Below are positions 16,287 to 25,431 of a DNA stretch of 64,000 nt, one piece after another (the stretch's first letter is position 1; each line of letters opens with the position of its first letter). A program made the position numbers and the translations under genes. The stretch is from VXYL01 sp965243175. Lineage in GTDB: Bacteria; Pseudomonadota; Gammaproteobacteria; Pseudomonadales; Azotimanducaceae. The notes under the pieces were generated by a model. It was not told the DNA's origin. It worked only from the letters and a program-made list of their open reading frames with translations, and searched no databases. The stretch covers positions 3,348,001 through 3,412,000 of the forward strand of contig OZ251532.1 in NCBI GenBank assembly GCA_965243175.1, written 5' to 3'.

Positions 16287-17561
16287 TCATCCGGCCTCGC
16301 CCACGCTGCCGTGGCGACAGCTCGGCGGCGAGCCCTGTTCGCTGGCGAAGGCTTCGACGTCGCGCCAGACGCGGATCGCGTTCAGGCCGGCGATCTTCGC
16401 AATCGCGTCCACCTCGTAGCCGCGCCCGAGCATCCCTTCGATCAGGCGCGGATAGCTGGCGACGTCCTTCAGGCCGTTCGGCAAGGTGTCGCCCACGCCG
16501 TCGAAGTCCGAGCCGATTCCCACATGGTCGATGCCGCCGACCGCGACCGCATGGTCGATGTGGTCGAGCACGTCGTCGATGGTGGCGAACGGGTAGGGGT
16601 GTTCGGCGATGTAGGCGTCCATGAATGCTCGGCCCGCTTCAGCCGATGGCGATTCGTCGCCGAACTCCGCTTGGAACGCCGCGCTTCGGCGTTCCTGCCA
16701 GCGCCTTGCCTGCGCCGTGACGAAGCCGCTGCCGAAGTTGATTTGCAGCACGCCGCCCTGGGCCGCCAGCGCGGCCAGCATCTCGTCGGTCATGTTGCGG
16801 GCGAAGCCGGGGACGAAGCGGCGCAGCGACGAATGCGACGCGATCACGGGTGCCTGGGACAGTTCCAGCACCTGCCAGGCGGCGCGGTCCGACAGATGCG
16901 AGATGTCGATCATCACGCCGTTGGCGTTCAGCTCGCCGACCAGCGCCGCGCCCAGCGGCGAGAGGCCCTGCCAGCGTTCGTCGTCGTCGTAGCTCGAGTC
17001 CGAGTACTCGTTCGACGCCGAATGCGCCAAGGTGACGTAGCGGATGCCCCGCGCAACGAAGTGTTCGAGGCTCGGCCTCTGCGGCGCCCGCCAATGCGCC
17101 AACGGGCTGCCGTTCTCCATGCCGAGCGCCAGGGCGACGAGGCCGCGGCTGGCGAGCGCTTCGACGTCCTCGGTGCAGGTCGCAAGGGCGAACTTGCCGG
17201 GATGCCGCCGCGCCAGCGCTTCCACGTAGTCGATCAGCGCATCCGCCAACGGTCTCGCTTCCGCGCCAGCGGCGGCCGGCGTGTAGATCGACATGAAGGC
17301 GACGTCGAGGCCGCCCTGTTCGGCGCGCGGATGGTCGAACTCGCGGTCCGGACTGCTGCCGCCGAGGTCGAACGGACTTCGATGCAGGCGATACGGCGCG
17401 TCGATGTGGGTGTCCACGATCAGCAGGCGACGGGCGAGGTCGCGAGCGCGTTCGGCGATGTCGTCTTCGCCGCTTCGCTCCACTTCGGCGGCGCTGCCCA
17501 CGAACGCCGCCAGCGCCAACCCGCCGGCTGCGAACGTCATGCGGCGACCACGCGCACTCAC
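16287..17561 (-). CDS. M19-family membrane dipeptidase (renal-dipeptidase-like)
   Basis: A 424-residue exported zinc dipeptidase. Seen: a signal peptide with basic start (MSARGRRMTFAAGGLALAAF), the metal-binding IVDTHIDAPYR, ALGMENGSPL, GVMIDISHLSDRAAW with the VIASHSSLRRF His, and GIGSDFDGVGDTLPNGL. It hydrolyses dipeptides, often containing D-amino acids, in the periplasm. I prefer GTG at 17561 to the ATG at 17540, because it overlaps the upstream stop (GTGA) and gives the signal peptide a proper positive n-region. The SMP-30 gene follows after 54 nt on the same strand. Confidence 0.9.
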   Translation of the reverse strand: MSARGRRMTFAAGGLALAAFVGSAAEVERSGEDDIAERARDLARRLLIVDTHIDAPYRLHRSPFDLGGSSPDREFDHPRAEQGGLDVAFMSIYTPAAAGAEARPLADALIDYVEALARRHPGKFALATCTEDVEALASRGLVALALGMENGSPLAHWRAPQRPSLEHFVARGIRYVTLAHSASNEYSDSSYDDDERWQGLSPLGAALVGELNANGVMIDISHLSDRAAWQVLELSQAPVIASHSSLRRFVPGFARNMTDEMLAALAAQGGVLQINFGSGFVTAQARRWQERRSAAFQAEFGDESPSAEAGRAFMDAYIAEHPYPFATIDDVLDHIDHAVAVGGIDHVGIGSDFDGVGDTLPNGLKDVASYPRLIEGMLGRGYEVDAIAKIAGLNAIRVWRDVEAFASEQGSPPSCRHGSVGEAG

Positions 17562-18970
17562 TGCTGGGCCAGCATCCAGTCGCGGATCAGGTCGAGCACT
17601 TCCGGCGAGATCGTTTCTTCGATGCGGACGTACTCGTCGATGAGGCCGGTTTGCGCCTGCTGGAAGAGGTGGTTGAGGCCGGGCAGACTGCGCACCGTGG
17701 CGTTGTCGTTGCCGCCTTCCCGCAGCGCGTCGCGGATCGCGCCGAGGTTCTGCTCCGCGTCCACCTGCACGTCGAGGGCGCCGTTCAGCGCCAGCACCGG
17801 CACCTTGGTGGCGAGCAGCGCCGGGCGCGGATCCAGGCGCAGGAAGTGGCGCATCCACGGGTTGAGGGCGCTCGCCACGGCGGCCTGCACCTGGGCGTCG
17901 TCCTGCTGCTCGGCGGCGATGCCGTTCGCGGCCATCTGGCGGCGGACGACGGACTCCACCTGCGGGCGCAGCTGCGCGTCGCTCTGGTCGGAGACAAGTG
18001 CCGCGAACAGTTCGTCGAGCAACTTCAGCAAGGCGTCGCGGCGCTCCCCGACGATGCCGACGGCTGCGAAGATGCGCTCGTTCTGCTTGCGCATCAGCGC
18101 CGCGCCCTCGACGCCGGGCGCGGCCAGCAGCACGGCAAAGGCGACGTCGTCTCGACGGCTCGCCAGCAGCGTCGCGATGGCGCCGCCTTCGCTGTGCCCC
18201 AGCAAGCCGATGTTGGAGATGCGCGCGTCCTTCTTGAGGTGCTCCACGGCGGCGCTCGCATCCGCGGCGAAATCCGCAGTGGTTGGCGGCTGCGGGTGTG
18301 CGCTCGACTCGCCGGCGCCAGCGTCGTCCACGCGCAGCACGGCGATGCCGGCGCGGCTCAAGTGGTCGGCAAGCACCCAGAACGGCTTGTGGCCGAAGAG
18401 CTCCTGGTCGCGGTTCTGCAGGCCGCTGCCGGAAACGAGCAGCACGGCGGGGAAGGGCGGCTCGCCAGCGGGAACTGTGAGCGTGCCAGCGAGGCGGACA
18501 TCGCCGTTCGTGAACGCGGCGTCTTCGCTGGAATAGGGGAAGGGCGGTTTCGGCGTCTGCGGCCGCGACGGCCCGGCCACGGCATTCCGCGTCAGCGCGA
18601 ACGGAAAGTCGACGCCGCCTTGGGAGAACGTGCCAGCGATGCCGGCGTCGCTCCCGCGCCCCCTGAACGTCGGGTTGCCGGGCACGTCGGCGATGGCGAA
18701 CTCGACCGTCTCGCCGTCGATGCGCAAGTCCGCGAGCGGCAGCCCGACCGCGCTCTGGGCCGGGATGTCGATGGTGCCAGTCCAAACGTCGTCCGCTTGC
18801 GCGAGGTCCACCTTGACCGCCAAGGGCGCATTGGGAATCTCGATGCTGCCTTCCCAGTGGCCGGCCCAGCGTGTTTCGTCCTGCGCGCCTGCGGCTGCCC
18901 CAGCCAAGGCGACGAGCGCCAACCTCCCGAGCACCCTCGCGCAGCGGGCGCTGCCTTGTTCTGGACGCAT
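17558..18970 (-). CDS. Exported alpha/beta-hydrolase (serine esterase/peptidase-like)
   Basis: A 470-residue protein with signal peptide (LGRLALVALAGAAAGAQ), an N-terminal beta-rich domain of about 130 residues found in secreted hydrolases, and an alpha/beta-hydrolase domain. Visible are LLVSGSGLQNRDQE (oxyanion strand), the nucleophile elbow GLLGHSEGGAIATLLA, an acidic residue near LALNGALDVQVD, and the His in LPGLNHLFQQAQTG. The last is the arrangement of bacterial serine hydrolases of unknown substrate. The ATG at 18970 has AGGAG 5 nt upstream. It heads the run to the dipeptidase, SMP-30 and tctCBA and is divergent from the FAN1-like gene. Confidence 0.88.
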   Translation of the reverse strand: MRPEQGSARCARVLGRLALVALAGAAAGAQDETRWAGHWEGSIEIPNAPLAVKVDLAQADDVWTGTIDIPAQSAVGLPLADLRIDGETVEFAIADVPGNPTFRGRGSDAGIAGTFSQGGVDFPFALTRNAVAGPSRPQTPKPPFPYSSEDAAFTNGDVRLAGTLTVPAGEPPFPAVLLVSGSGLQNRDQELFGHKPFWVLADHLSRAGIAVLRVDDAGAGESSAHPQPPTTADFAADASAAVEHLKKDARISNIGLLGHSEGGAIATLLASRRDDVAFAVLLAAPGVEGAALMRKQNERIFAAVGIVGERRDALLKLLDELFAALVSDQSDAQLRPQVESVVRRQMAANGIAAEQQDDAQVQAAVASALNPWMRHFLRLDPRPALLATKVPVLALNGALDVQVDAEQNLGAIRDALREGGNDNATVRSLPGLNHLFQQAQTGLIDEYVRIEETISPEVLDLIRDWMLAQQ

Positions 18971-19091
18971 GGCGCTCCTGAGAGGACTTGCGAAGGTGTC
19001 AGGCACTGTCGTTGCCGATTGTCCCGATGTCAAGGCGCGACGGCTGCAGGTCGCTCTCTAGCGGTGTACGCCCGTACAGTTTGGCGCTAAA

Positions 19092-20849
19092 ATGCAGCCA
19101 TCGCTTGCAGACGAGCCGATGCCGGAACACAGCCTCCATGCGCCCGTGGCGCACTTGCGCGCCGACGCACCGCCCCCGGCCCACTACTACGCCGACAATC
19201 TGCTGGTGGTGGTGGACACCGTGCTGGCCCGCTACGACGACCTCCTTGATGAAGACGAGCGTTCGTTCGGGGAGGCGGTACGCACGGCGAGCGCACCCGC
19301 CCAGCGGCTCTTCGCTCGGCTGGTTGGCCGCAAGCCGTTGCTCCGCGAGGACCGGCTCGACTACGCGGAGGTCGGCGACGTCCACTCCGCGCTCGCCGAA
19401 CTCGAGGCGCTGGGGCTGATCGAGCGTTGTCCGCCCGTGCCGTCCGAAGCGCTTCTCCCGCTGTTGACGACGGGCGAGATCCGCGACGTGTTCTGGGACG
19501 TCGATGCCGGCCCAAGAGCTGGTAAAGCAGCGTGGGTCGCAAGCATCGCCGGCCAGGTTCCGGCGCCCTTGTGCCGGTGGCGGATGCGTCGCCGCTGTGC
19601 CTGGCTTCGACTGCGCGAACCTCGCCGCTTGGCGCTCTACCAGCTGCTCTTCTTCGGCGACGACCGCCAGGACCTCACCACGTTCGTCATGCGCGACCTC
19701 GGCGTCGTGCGCTTCGAGGCGGTCGCGCTCAGTCGCGGCACCCGCCAATTCGCCGACCGCGAGGCATTGGACCGCTACCAGGAGCTCGCCGCCGTGCGCG
19801 AGGAAATCGCCGCGCTCGGCCCGCGACCGTCGCTGGCGACGTGTCGGGAGTGTGTGCCGCCTTTGCTCACGAGACTCTGGACCCCTCTCGACAATCGCCT
19901 GCTGGAACGCCGCCGCAGCGCCGCGCTCAACCGCTTGGGGCGGGTCCTGGAGCGCACCGGCGATTTCGACAACGCCTTGGCCTGCTACCAGCGTTCGACC
20001 TTGCCGCCGGCTCGGGAGCGATGTCTGCGCATCCTGTTTCGACTGCGCGACGACCAAGGCGTCGAACAACTGCGCACGGAGCTGCTGAGGGCGCCGGGAA
20101 CGGCGCTGGAATACGACTTCGCGGCCCGCTTCGGACGAGCGCCGCGGCGTCCGCCGCTGCCGACGGTCGAGCATCCTTGGCGGCCAGACGAGGCGCTGCG
20201 CAATGGCGAAGCCGTCCCTCGGCCGGCGCGGGGCTCGGTCGAAGCACGCGCCTTGGCGCTGCTGACCGAGAACGGCGGCGTCGGCTGGCACTTGGAGAAC
20301 AATCTGCCGCTGGCGATCTTCGCGCTCGCCTACTGGCAGTGGATCTTCGCGCCCGTCGAAGGCGCTTTCGTCAACGCCTTCCAGACCGGGCCGCTGGACC
20401 TGTTCTGGCCCGACTTCCTCGAGTCTCGGCGCAGCGTCTGCGCGGATCCCCTGCAAGGCCCGTTGAAGCCGCGTCTGCTGGCCACGGCGCGCGCCAAGGC
20501 CGGCGTCGCGAACCGGCTCTTCAACTGGCGCATCTTCACGCCGGCGGTGGCGAGCGCTCTCATCGACGCCATCCCGGAGGCGCACTTGCGAGCGCTGCTC
20601 GACATCGTGAGCGCCGACCTCGCCGGGCGTCGCAGCGGCTTTCCCGACCTCACCATAGTCCACGCGCCTGGCCGCTACGAGTTCGTGGAAGTGAAAGGCC
20701 CGAACGACCAGCTGCAGATCCACCAACGTCTGTGGATCCACGCGCTCCTGGAACGCGGTCTGCCGGTGCGAGTGCTGCGCTTCCGGGAAGCACGGTGTGC
20801 CGGGCAGGAGCGGGCCGGCGATCAGCGCTCAGAAGGCACCGGCCCGTGA
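19092..20849 (+). CDS. FAN1-like nuclease with C-terminal VRR-NUC domain
   Basis: A 585-residue protein. The C-terminal 70 residues hold the VRR-NUC (PD-(D/E)XK) core: GFPDLTI, YEFVEVKGPNDQLQIHQ, with the Asp, Glu and Lys catalytic residues. The preceding helical region (WRIFTPAVASALI) and N-terminal DNA-binding-like part match the FAN1 layout. Bacterial and human FAN1 are structure-specific nucleases that act on 5' flaps and interstrand crosslinks. The stop overlaps the helicase start (GTGA), so the two probably act together. The ATG at 19092 lacks a clear ribosome binding site; an alternative ATG is at 19119. Confidence 0.85.
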   Translation: MQPSLADEPMPEHSLHAPVAHLRADAPPPAHYYADNLLVVVDTVLARYDDLLDEDERSFGEAVRTASAPAQRLFARLVGRKPLLREDRLDYAEVGDVHSALAELEALGLIERCPPVPSEALLPLLTTGEIRDVFWDVDAGPRAGKAAWVASIAGQVPAPLCRWRMRRRCAWLRLREPRRLALYQLLFFGDDRQDLTTFVMRDLGVVRFEAVALSRGTRQFADREALDRYQELAAVREEIAALGPRPSLATCRECVPPLLTRLWTPLDNRLLERRRSAALNRLGRVLERTGDFDNALACYQRSTLPPARERCLRILFRLRDDQGVEQLRTELLRAPGTALEYDFAARFGRAPRRPPLPTVEHPWRPDEALRNGEAVPRPARGSVEARALALLTENGGVGWHLENNLPLAIFALAYWQWIFAPVEGAFVNAFQTGPLDLFWPDFLESRRSVCADPLQGPLKPRLLATARAKAGVANRLFNWRIFTPAVASALIDAIPEAHLRALLDIVSADLAGRRSGFPDLTIVHAPGRYEFVEVKGPNDQLQIHQRLWIHALLERGLPVRVLRFREARCAGQERAGDQRSEGTGP

Positions 20850-23269
20850 CGCCCAATGTGAAAACCAGCGTCAAGGCGCTGGCCGAGTTCGTCCACCGCA
20901 GCGGCGACCTCTACTTGCGCTCGCAATCGACCACGCTCGCCCAGGAAGGCATCGCCACGCAGCGGCGTTGGCAGGAAGGGCGGGGCGAGAGCTACCGCCG
21001 CGAGCATCGCGTCGCGGCGACCTTCGGCGCCTTGGAGGTGACCGGCCGCATCGACGGCTGGGACCCAAGCGCGGCGCTGGTCGAAGAGGTGAAGACCACG
21101 CGCACGGACGTCGACGCCCTGCATCGGCACGTCGGCGGCGAGCATCTCGCGCAGTTGCGGCTCTACGGCGCGTTGCTGGTACTCGGCGCGGAAGCCGAGG
21201 GCGAACTGAAGCTGCGGCTTTCGTATCTGCATCCGCAAGACGCCGTGCCGCCGCGCGCTTTCGACGAGTGCTGGCGCGATGCCGACCTCGTCGCCTACTT
21301 CGAGGCCACGTGCAGCCTCTACGTCGCGTGGCTGGAGGCGATGGCGCGGCGTCTGGAAACGCGGTGCGCCGAGTTGCGGCAGCTGCGCTTTCCCTATGCC
21401 AGCTTCCACGCCCACCAGCGCCGCATCGCCAAGCATGTCTATCGCGGCCTGCGCGACGATGCGCACCGGCTGGTCGAGGCGCCCACCGGCGCCGGCAAGA
21501 CGATGGCCTGTCTCTTTCCAGCGCTGAAGGCGATGGGGGAGGGCGCGCTCGACCGCGTGGTCTTCCTGACCGCTCGCAGCACCGGTCAGCACGCGGTGGA
21601 GAAGGCGCTCGAAGAGGTCGCCGGCGAGGCGCTGACCACGATGACCGTCACCGCGAAGGAGCGCATCTGCTTCAACCCCGGCACGCCCTGCGATGCCGAG
21701 CTGTGCCAGTTCGCCCGCGGCTACCACGACCGGGCGCCGGCGGCGCGCCGCGAACTGCTCGACCGCGGTCGCTGCGTCCGCGAGGACGTGGAGGAGGTGG
21801 CGCGGCGCTTCGAGGTCTGTCCGTTCGAGTTGTCGCTGGAAACCGCCGCCTGGGCGGACGTCGTGGTCGGCGACTACAACTACGTCTTCGACCCGCTGGT
21901 GCGTCTCAAGCGGCTGACCACGGCGCCGCTGCCAGGCCCTCGCGCCGGCCTCGTCATCGACGAAGCGCACCAACTCGGCGAGCGCGTCCGCGACATGCTG
22001 GGCGCGACGCTCGAACGCAGCGCCGTGAAGGCAGCGCTCGGCGAGGCCGGTCTCCACGAATCGCTCCGCTCCCGCTTGCGCTCCGTGGACCGCGCCCTCG
22101 GCTCGCTGGCCAGCGCGGCGCGATCGGCAAGCGATGCGGACGGTGCCGCTTCGACAGTGGAGATGCCGCCGCCCGAGACGTTGCGTCGCGCCATCGAACG
22201 CTTCGCGGCCATCTTGCCGACGCTGCCTTTGGACGTCGCCGCCACGCCAGCGGCCCAGGACGCCGCTTGGCAACTGCTCGGCTTCCTGCGCGGGATGGAG
22301 CGGGCGACGGAGGACGCGAGCGCGTTCCACTATCTGGCAAGCGGCATCGGCCGGAACTTCCGCATCGAAGTCGTCTGCACATTGCCGGCGGAACACATCC
22401 GCACGACGATGGCATCCTTCCACGGCACTGTTCGCATGTCCGGCACGTTGACGCCGCCGAGGGTCTTCCAGCGACTGCACGGCTTCGAGGAAGATTCCGA
22501 GTTCCTGCACGCCGCAAGCGCCACCGGCGACGATCGACTGGCGTTGTTCGTAGTGCCGGACATCTCCACCTACTACCGGGCACGCCAGGACACCTTGCCG
22601 GCGCTGCTCGCGCTGATCGCCACGGTCTGTGCCGCGACGCCCGGCAACTGCCTGGTAGCGTTCCCATCGTTCGAGTACCTGGATTCGGCTGCCGACCTGG
22701 CCGCGGCGCAAGGGCTAGCAGGATCATCGAGTCCAATCGCGACTGGCGCCGGCGAACCGTGGCGCCGCCAACGTCCCGGCATGGACTTGGCGGAGCGCCA
22801 GGACTTCATCCACTGGCTCGACCAGCCGGGAACCCGCCGCGTCGGCCTAGTCGTGGCTGGCGGCGTTTTCGCCGAGTCCATCGACTTCGACGGCGAAGCG
22901 TTGCGAACGGTGGTCGTGGTAGGCGCCGGATTGCCGCCGCGCTCCTTGAAGCGCGACCTGATCGCCACCGACAGTGGCCGCGACGGCGACGAGATCGCGT
23001 ACCGACAACCGGCGATGGCGCGGGTCGCGCAAGCGGTTGGCCGAGTCGCCCGCGGCAACCGCCCAGGCCTGGCCGTGCTGGTGGACCCGCGTTTCGCAAG
23101 CCCCGCCTACCGCGCTTTCTTCCCAACCCGCTGGCACCCTCGAACCCTCCCGGCCAAGGCCGCCGGAACCGCGGCGGAAGCGTTCTGGTCGTCGACGGTG
23201 CTCGACAATCCCACCGTGGCGTCTAGTCCCACCGCCACCGATCCGCCCCGTTCCCTGCGCCGCCCGTAG
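20846..23269 (+). CDS. XPD/DinG-like superfamily 2 helicase with N-terminal PD-(D/E)XK nuclease-like domain
   Basis: An 807-residue protein. The N-terminal 100 residues carry a Cas4/RecB-like pattern (GRIDGWDPS, LVEEVKTT, QLRLYGALL). The helicase part has Walker A EAPTGAGKTMA, four cysteines (RICFN, TPCDAELC, EVCPFE) spaced as in the XPD iron-sulfur cluster, the DEAH box LVIDEAHQLGE, MSGTLTPP, and motif VI VAQAVGRVARGN. This is a 5'-3' DNA helicase type. The GTG start overlaps the FAN1-like stop by GTGA with AAGG upstream. A decayed copy of this gene lies at 44878-45498. Confidence 0.9.
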   Translation: MTPNVKTSVKALAEFVHRSGDLYLRSQSTTLAQEGIATQRRWQEGRGESYRREHRVAATFGALEVTGRIDGWDPSAALVEEVKTTRTDVDALHRHVGGEHLAQLRLYGALLVLGAEAEGELKLRLSYLHPQDAVPPRAFDECWRDADLVAYFEATCSLYVAWLEAMARRLETRCAELRQLRFPYASFHAHQRRIAKHVYRGLRDDAHRLVEAPTGAGKTMACLFPALKAMGEGALDRVVFLTARSTGQHAVEKALEEVAGEALTTMTVTAKERICFNPGTPCDAELCQFARGYHDRAPAARRELLDRGRCVREDVEEVARRFEVCPFELSLETAAWADVVVGDYNYVFDPLVRLKRLTTAPLPGPRAGLVIDEAHQLGERVRDMLGATLERSAVKAALGEAGLHESLRSRLRSVDRALGSLASAARSASDADGAASTVEMPPPETLRRAIERFAAILPTLPLDVAATPAAQDAAWQLLGFLRGMERATEDASAFHYLASGIGRNFRIEVVCTLPAEHIRTTMASFHGTVRMSGTLTPPRVFQRLHGFEEDSEFLHAASATGDDRLALFVVPDISTYYRARQDTLPALLALIATVCAATPGNCLVAFPSFEYLDSAADLAAAQGLAGSSSPIATGAGEPWRRQRPGMDLAERQDFIHWLDQPGTRRVGLVVAGGVFAESIDFDGEALRTVVVVGAGLPPRSLKRDLIATDSGRDGDEIAYRQPAMARVAQAVGRVARGNRPGLAVLVDPRFASPAYRAFFPTRWHPRTLPAKAAGTAAEAFWSSTVLDNPTVASSPTATDPPRSLRRP

Positions 23270-23272
23270 TAT
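23267..23272 (+). promoter_or_regulatory. Conserved -10-like word TAGTAT before HEPN gene 1
   Basis: CCGTAGTATGAT lies 43 nt before the HEPN start and overlaps the helicase stop codon. The same word in the same context (CCGTAGTATGGT) stands 42 nt before HEPN gene 2 (25699-25704). The conserved spacing between otherwise diverged leaders supports a promoter element. Confidence 0.45.
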
Positions 23273-23314
23273 GATTCGGCGCGAACCAGAACCCTCCCCC
23301 GGAGCGCTCGCGCC

Positions 23315-23779
23315 GTGAACCTGCATGACTTGATGGAAGCCGCCCGCGTCCTCGCGGAATCCGGCCACGCCCCGCCCACCCAGGCGAGGCTGCGGCGTGC
23401 TGTCAGCACCGCGTACTATGCGATGTTCCACTGCTTGGCGGCATCGGCAGCCGACCTGTTCATAGGCACGGAGCGCAATCCGGCATGGCATCGGACCTAC
23501 CGTGCGCTGGAACACGGCAGGGCCAGGAGCGCGTGTCGGCAGGCGCAGACCATGCCGGAGTTTCCGGCGGGAGTCCGCGACTTCGCCAAGGTGTTCGTCG
23601 TATTGCAGAAGGCGCGGCAGGAGGCGGACTACGCGCTGGACACGCCCGCTTACCAGAAGTCCGACATTCTGGGCTATATGGCGTCCGCGGAAATCGCCGT
23701 GAGGCAGTTCGAGCAAGCGGCTGTGGATGCCAGGCGCAGCTTCGTCGCGCATGTGCTGTTCCGGCAACGGTCACTATAG
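23315..23779 (+). CDS. HEPN-domain protein 1 (UPF0332-like)
   Basis: A 154-residue helical protein. The central RRAVSTAYYAMFHCLAA and ARQEADYALD match HEPN proteins of the UPF0332 type, many of which are RNases in toxin-antitoxin or defence modules. Near the C terminus RRSFVAHVLF contains an R-x4-H pattern, the spacing of the HEPN catalytic RX4-6H motif; the same motif is kept in copy 3, and in copy 2 downstream of its premature stop. GTG start. The partner gene follows after 10 nt with a perfect AGGAGG. RNase activity is inference. Confidence 0.82.
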   Translation: MNLHDLMEAARVLAESGHAPPTQARLRRAVSTAYYAMFHCLAASAADLFIGTERNPAWHRTYRALEHGRARSACRQAQTMPEFPAGVRDFAKVFVVLQKARQEADYALDTPAYQKSDILGYMASAEIAVRQFEQAAVDARRSFVAHVLFRQRSL

Positions 23780-23789
23780 GAGGTCCGAC

Positions 23790-24098
23790 ATGAACCATCA
23801 GCAGGTCCGCGAGATCGCGGAGGCGGCCTTCAAGGCCCGCTTCGGCGACATCGGCATCGTCAACATCAGCGTCAAGCCGGGCTTCGATCACTACGACGAC
23901 CCCATGCTGGACGTACGCATCATCTACGACGCCAAGGTTGAGCGGTTGATTGCCCCGGACAAGGCGCCGGACATGGTGAAGGTGCAGTCGGAGATCATCG
24001 ACAAGGTGTGGAGGGACGCGGAGGACTCCCCCGGCTGGCCGCATGTCCACTTTATCGCCAAGTCCGACCTCGAGGAGGAGGACCCGGCCACGGTGTAG
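23790..24098 (+). CDS. HEPN-partner small protein 1 (unknown family)
   Basis: A 102-residue protein that I do not recognise. It starts with a helix (QQVREIAEAAFKARFGD), continues with alternating strands (LDVRIIYDAKVE) and ends GWPHVHFIAKSDL followed by an acidic tail. Clear relatives lie beside HEPN copies 2 and 3, always adjacent to a HEPN gene, so a complex or a toxin/antitoxin relationship is likely. AGGAGG 6 nt upstream is the best ribosome binding site in this region, suggesting the partner is made in excess over the GTG-started HEPN protein. Confidence 0.75.
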   Translation: MNHQQVREIAEAAFKARFGDIGIVNISVKPGFDHYDDPMLDVRIIYDAKVERLIAPDKAPDMVKVQSEIIDKVWRDAEDSPGWPHVHFIAKSDLEEEDPATV

Positions 24099-24128
24099 CG
24101 CAGCACCGTCTCGGGCCGCGATCCCGAA

Positions 24129-25370
24129 TCACATCACCTGCCACCACGGTGCCGCCAGCACGTCCGGGGCCAGCCACTCCAAAGTGTCGCCCGCGTGCAG
24201 CAGCAGGCCCGCTCTCGCCTGGCCTTCGTACTCCTTGCGGAACGAGCGCAGGCGGGTGGCGTCGCGCAGGCGGGGATTGGATGTGGTCTTGATTTCGATG
24301 GGCAGCAGAGCGTCGCCTGCTTCGATCACGAAATCCACCTCTTCGCCGCTGGCGGTGCGCCAATGCAGCACTTCGGCGCGGGTGGAACGGGCATCGCGCC
24401 AGGCCAGCAGGTCGCCGAGCACCAGATTCTCCAGATGGGCGCCTTGGGGTTCGTCCGATTCCGCAAGGTGGAGCGCGAGGCCGGTATCGCCCCAATACAG
24501 CTTGGGCGCCTTCAGCAGGCGCTTGGTGCGGTTTACGGAATACGCCGGCAGGCGGACCATCATGCACGAGGTCTCCAGCAGGTTCAGATACCGATGCACG
24601 GTGGCTTGCGGCAGCGCGACGTCGCGGGCGAGGGCGGTCTGGTTCACCGGCTGGCCCAGGCGCAGACTCGTGGTGCGCATCAAGCGGCGGAAATCCGGCA
24701 GCGAAGCAACGGCCGAGAGCGCCAGCAGGTCGCGTTCCAGATAGGTGCGCAGATAGCCTTCGAACCAGATGGCGCGGGCGGGCGCGTCCTCCATGTGCAG
24801 CGCCGGCACGGGCAGGCCGCCGCGCAGCGCCGAAGCGCGCCAGTCTTCAGCCGTGGCGCTTCGTCCATGCGCCTCGACGACCGCCAGCCAGTCGTCGTCC
24901 GGATTGTCCAGCAGCGCATCCCAGATGCCGCATTGGCCGAGGCCAAGCTGTTCGCGCCGCGTCATGGGCCACAGGTTCAGGTAGCTCGCCCGCCCGGCAA
25001 GGGATTCCGAGACCTGCTTCATCAACAGCAGATTGGTCGACCCGGTGAGCAGGAATCTGCCGGCCTCGCGGTTGCGGTCGACGGCGATCTTCACGGCGCG
25101 CAGCAGGTCGGGCGCGTGCTGCACTTCGTCCAGAGTCACCGGCTGCGCGCCGCCGAGCAGCGACTCCGGTTGTTTCCGAGCCGCGTCCAGAACGTCGAAG
25201 TCGTCCAGCGTGGCATAGCGACGCGATGGCATCGCCGCTTGCGCGAGCGTGCTCTTGCCGGTTTGCCGAGCGCCGATGAGCACGACGGCCGGCATGGTCC
25301 GCAGATGCGAGGCCAGCTGCTCGGCGACCAGCCTTGGGAGTGGTTCATCCATCGGCTGGATGATAATCAT
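24129..25370 (-). CDS. AAA (AAA_14) ATPase with C-terminal DUF4143
   Basis: A 413-residue protein. The N-terminal P-loop VLIGARQTGKSTLA, Walker B-like PVTLDEVQHAPDLL and sensor FLLTGSTNLLLM belong to AAA_14. A winged-helix-like linker (QTALARDVALPQATVHRYL) leads into DUF4143 with a PD-(D/E)XK-like end (EEVDFVIEAGDALLPIEIK). The family is very common, often next to toxin-antitoxin and mobile genes, and its function is not settled. It is transcribed against the HEPN genes and sits between pair 1 and pair 2. A fragment of its 5' end reappears at about 26774-26826, so it belonged to a duplicated unit. Start could be 25370 or the ATG at 25352. Confidence 0.85.
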   Translation of the reverse strand: MIIIQPMDEPLPRLVAEQLASHLRTMPAVVLIGARQTGKSTLAQAAMPSRRYATLDDFDVLDAARKQPESLLGGAQPVTLDEVQHAPDLLRAVKIAVDRNREAGRFLLTGSTNLLLMKQVSESLAGRASYLNLWPMTRREQLGLGQCGIWDALLDNPDDDWLAVVEAHGRSATAEDWRASALRGGLPVPALHMEDAPARAIWFEGYLRTYLERDLLALSAVASLPDFRRLMRTTSLRLGQPVNQTALARDVALPQATVHRYLNLLETSCMMVRLPAYSVNRTKRLLKAPKLYWGDTGLALHLAESDEPQGAHLENLVLGDLLAWRDARSTRAEVLHWRTASGEEVDFVIEAGDALLPIEIKTTSNPRLRDATRLRSFRKEYEGQARAGLLLHAGDTLEWLAPDVLAAPWWQVM

Positions 25371-25431
25371 TCACGCCATGAATGAAAACCAGCTGGGCTT
25401 GCGTGGACCGAGGCGCGGAGAGGGAGTAGAC

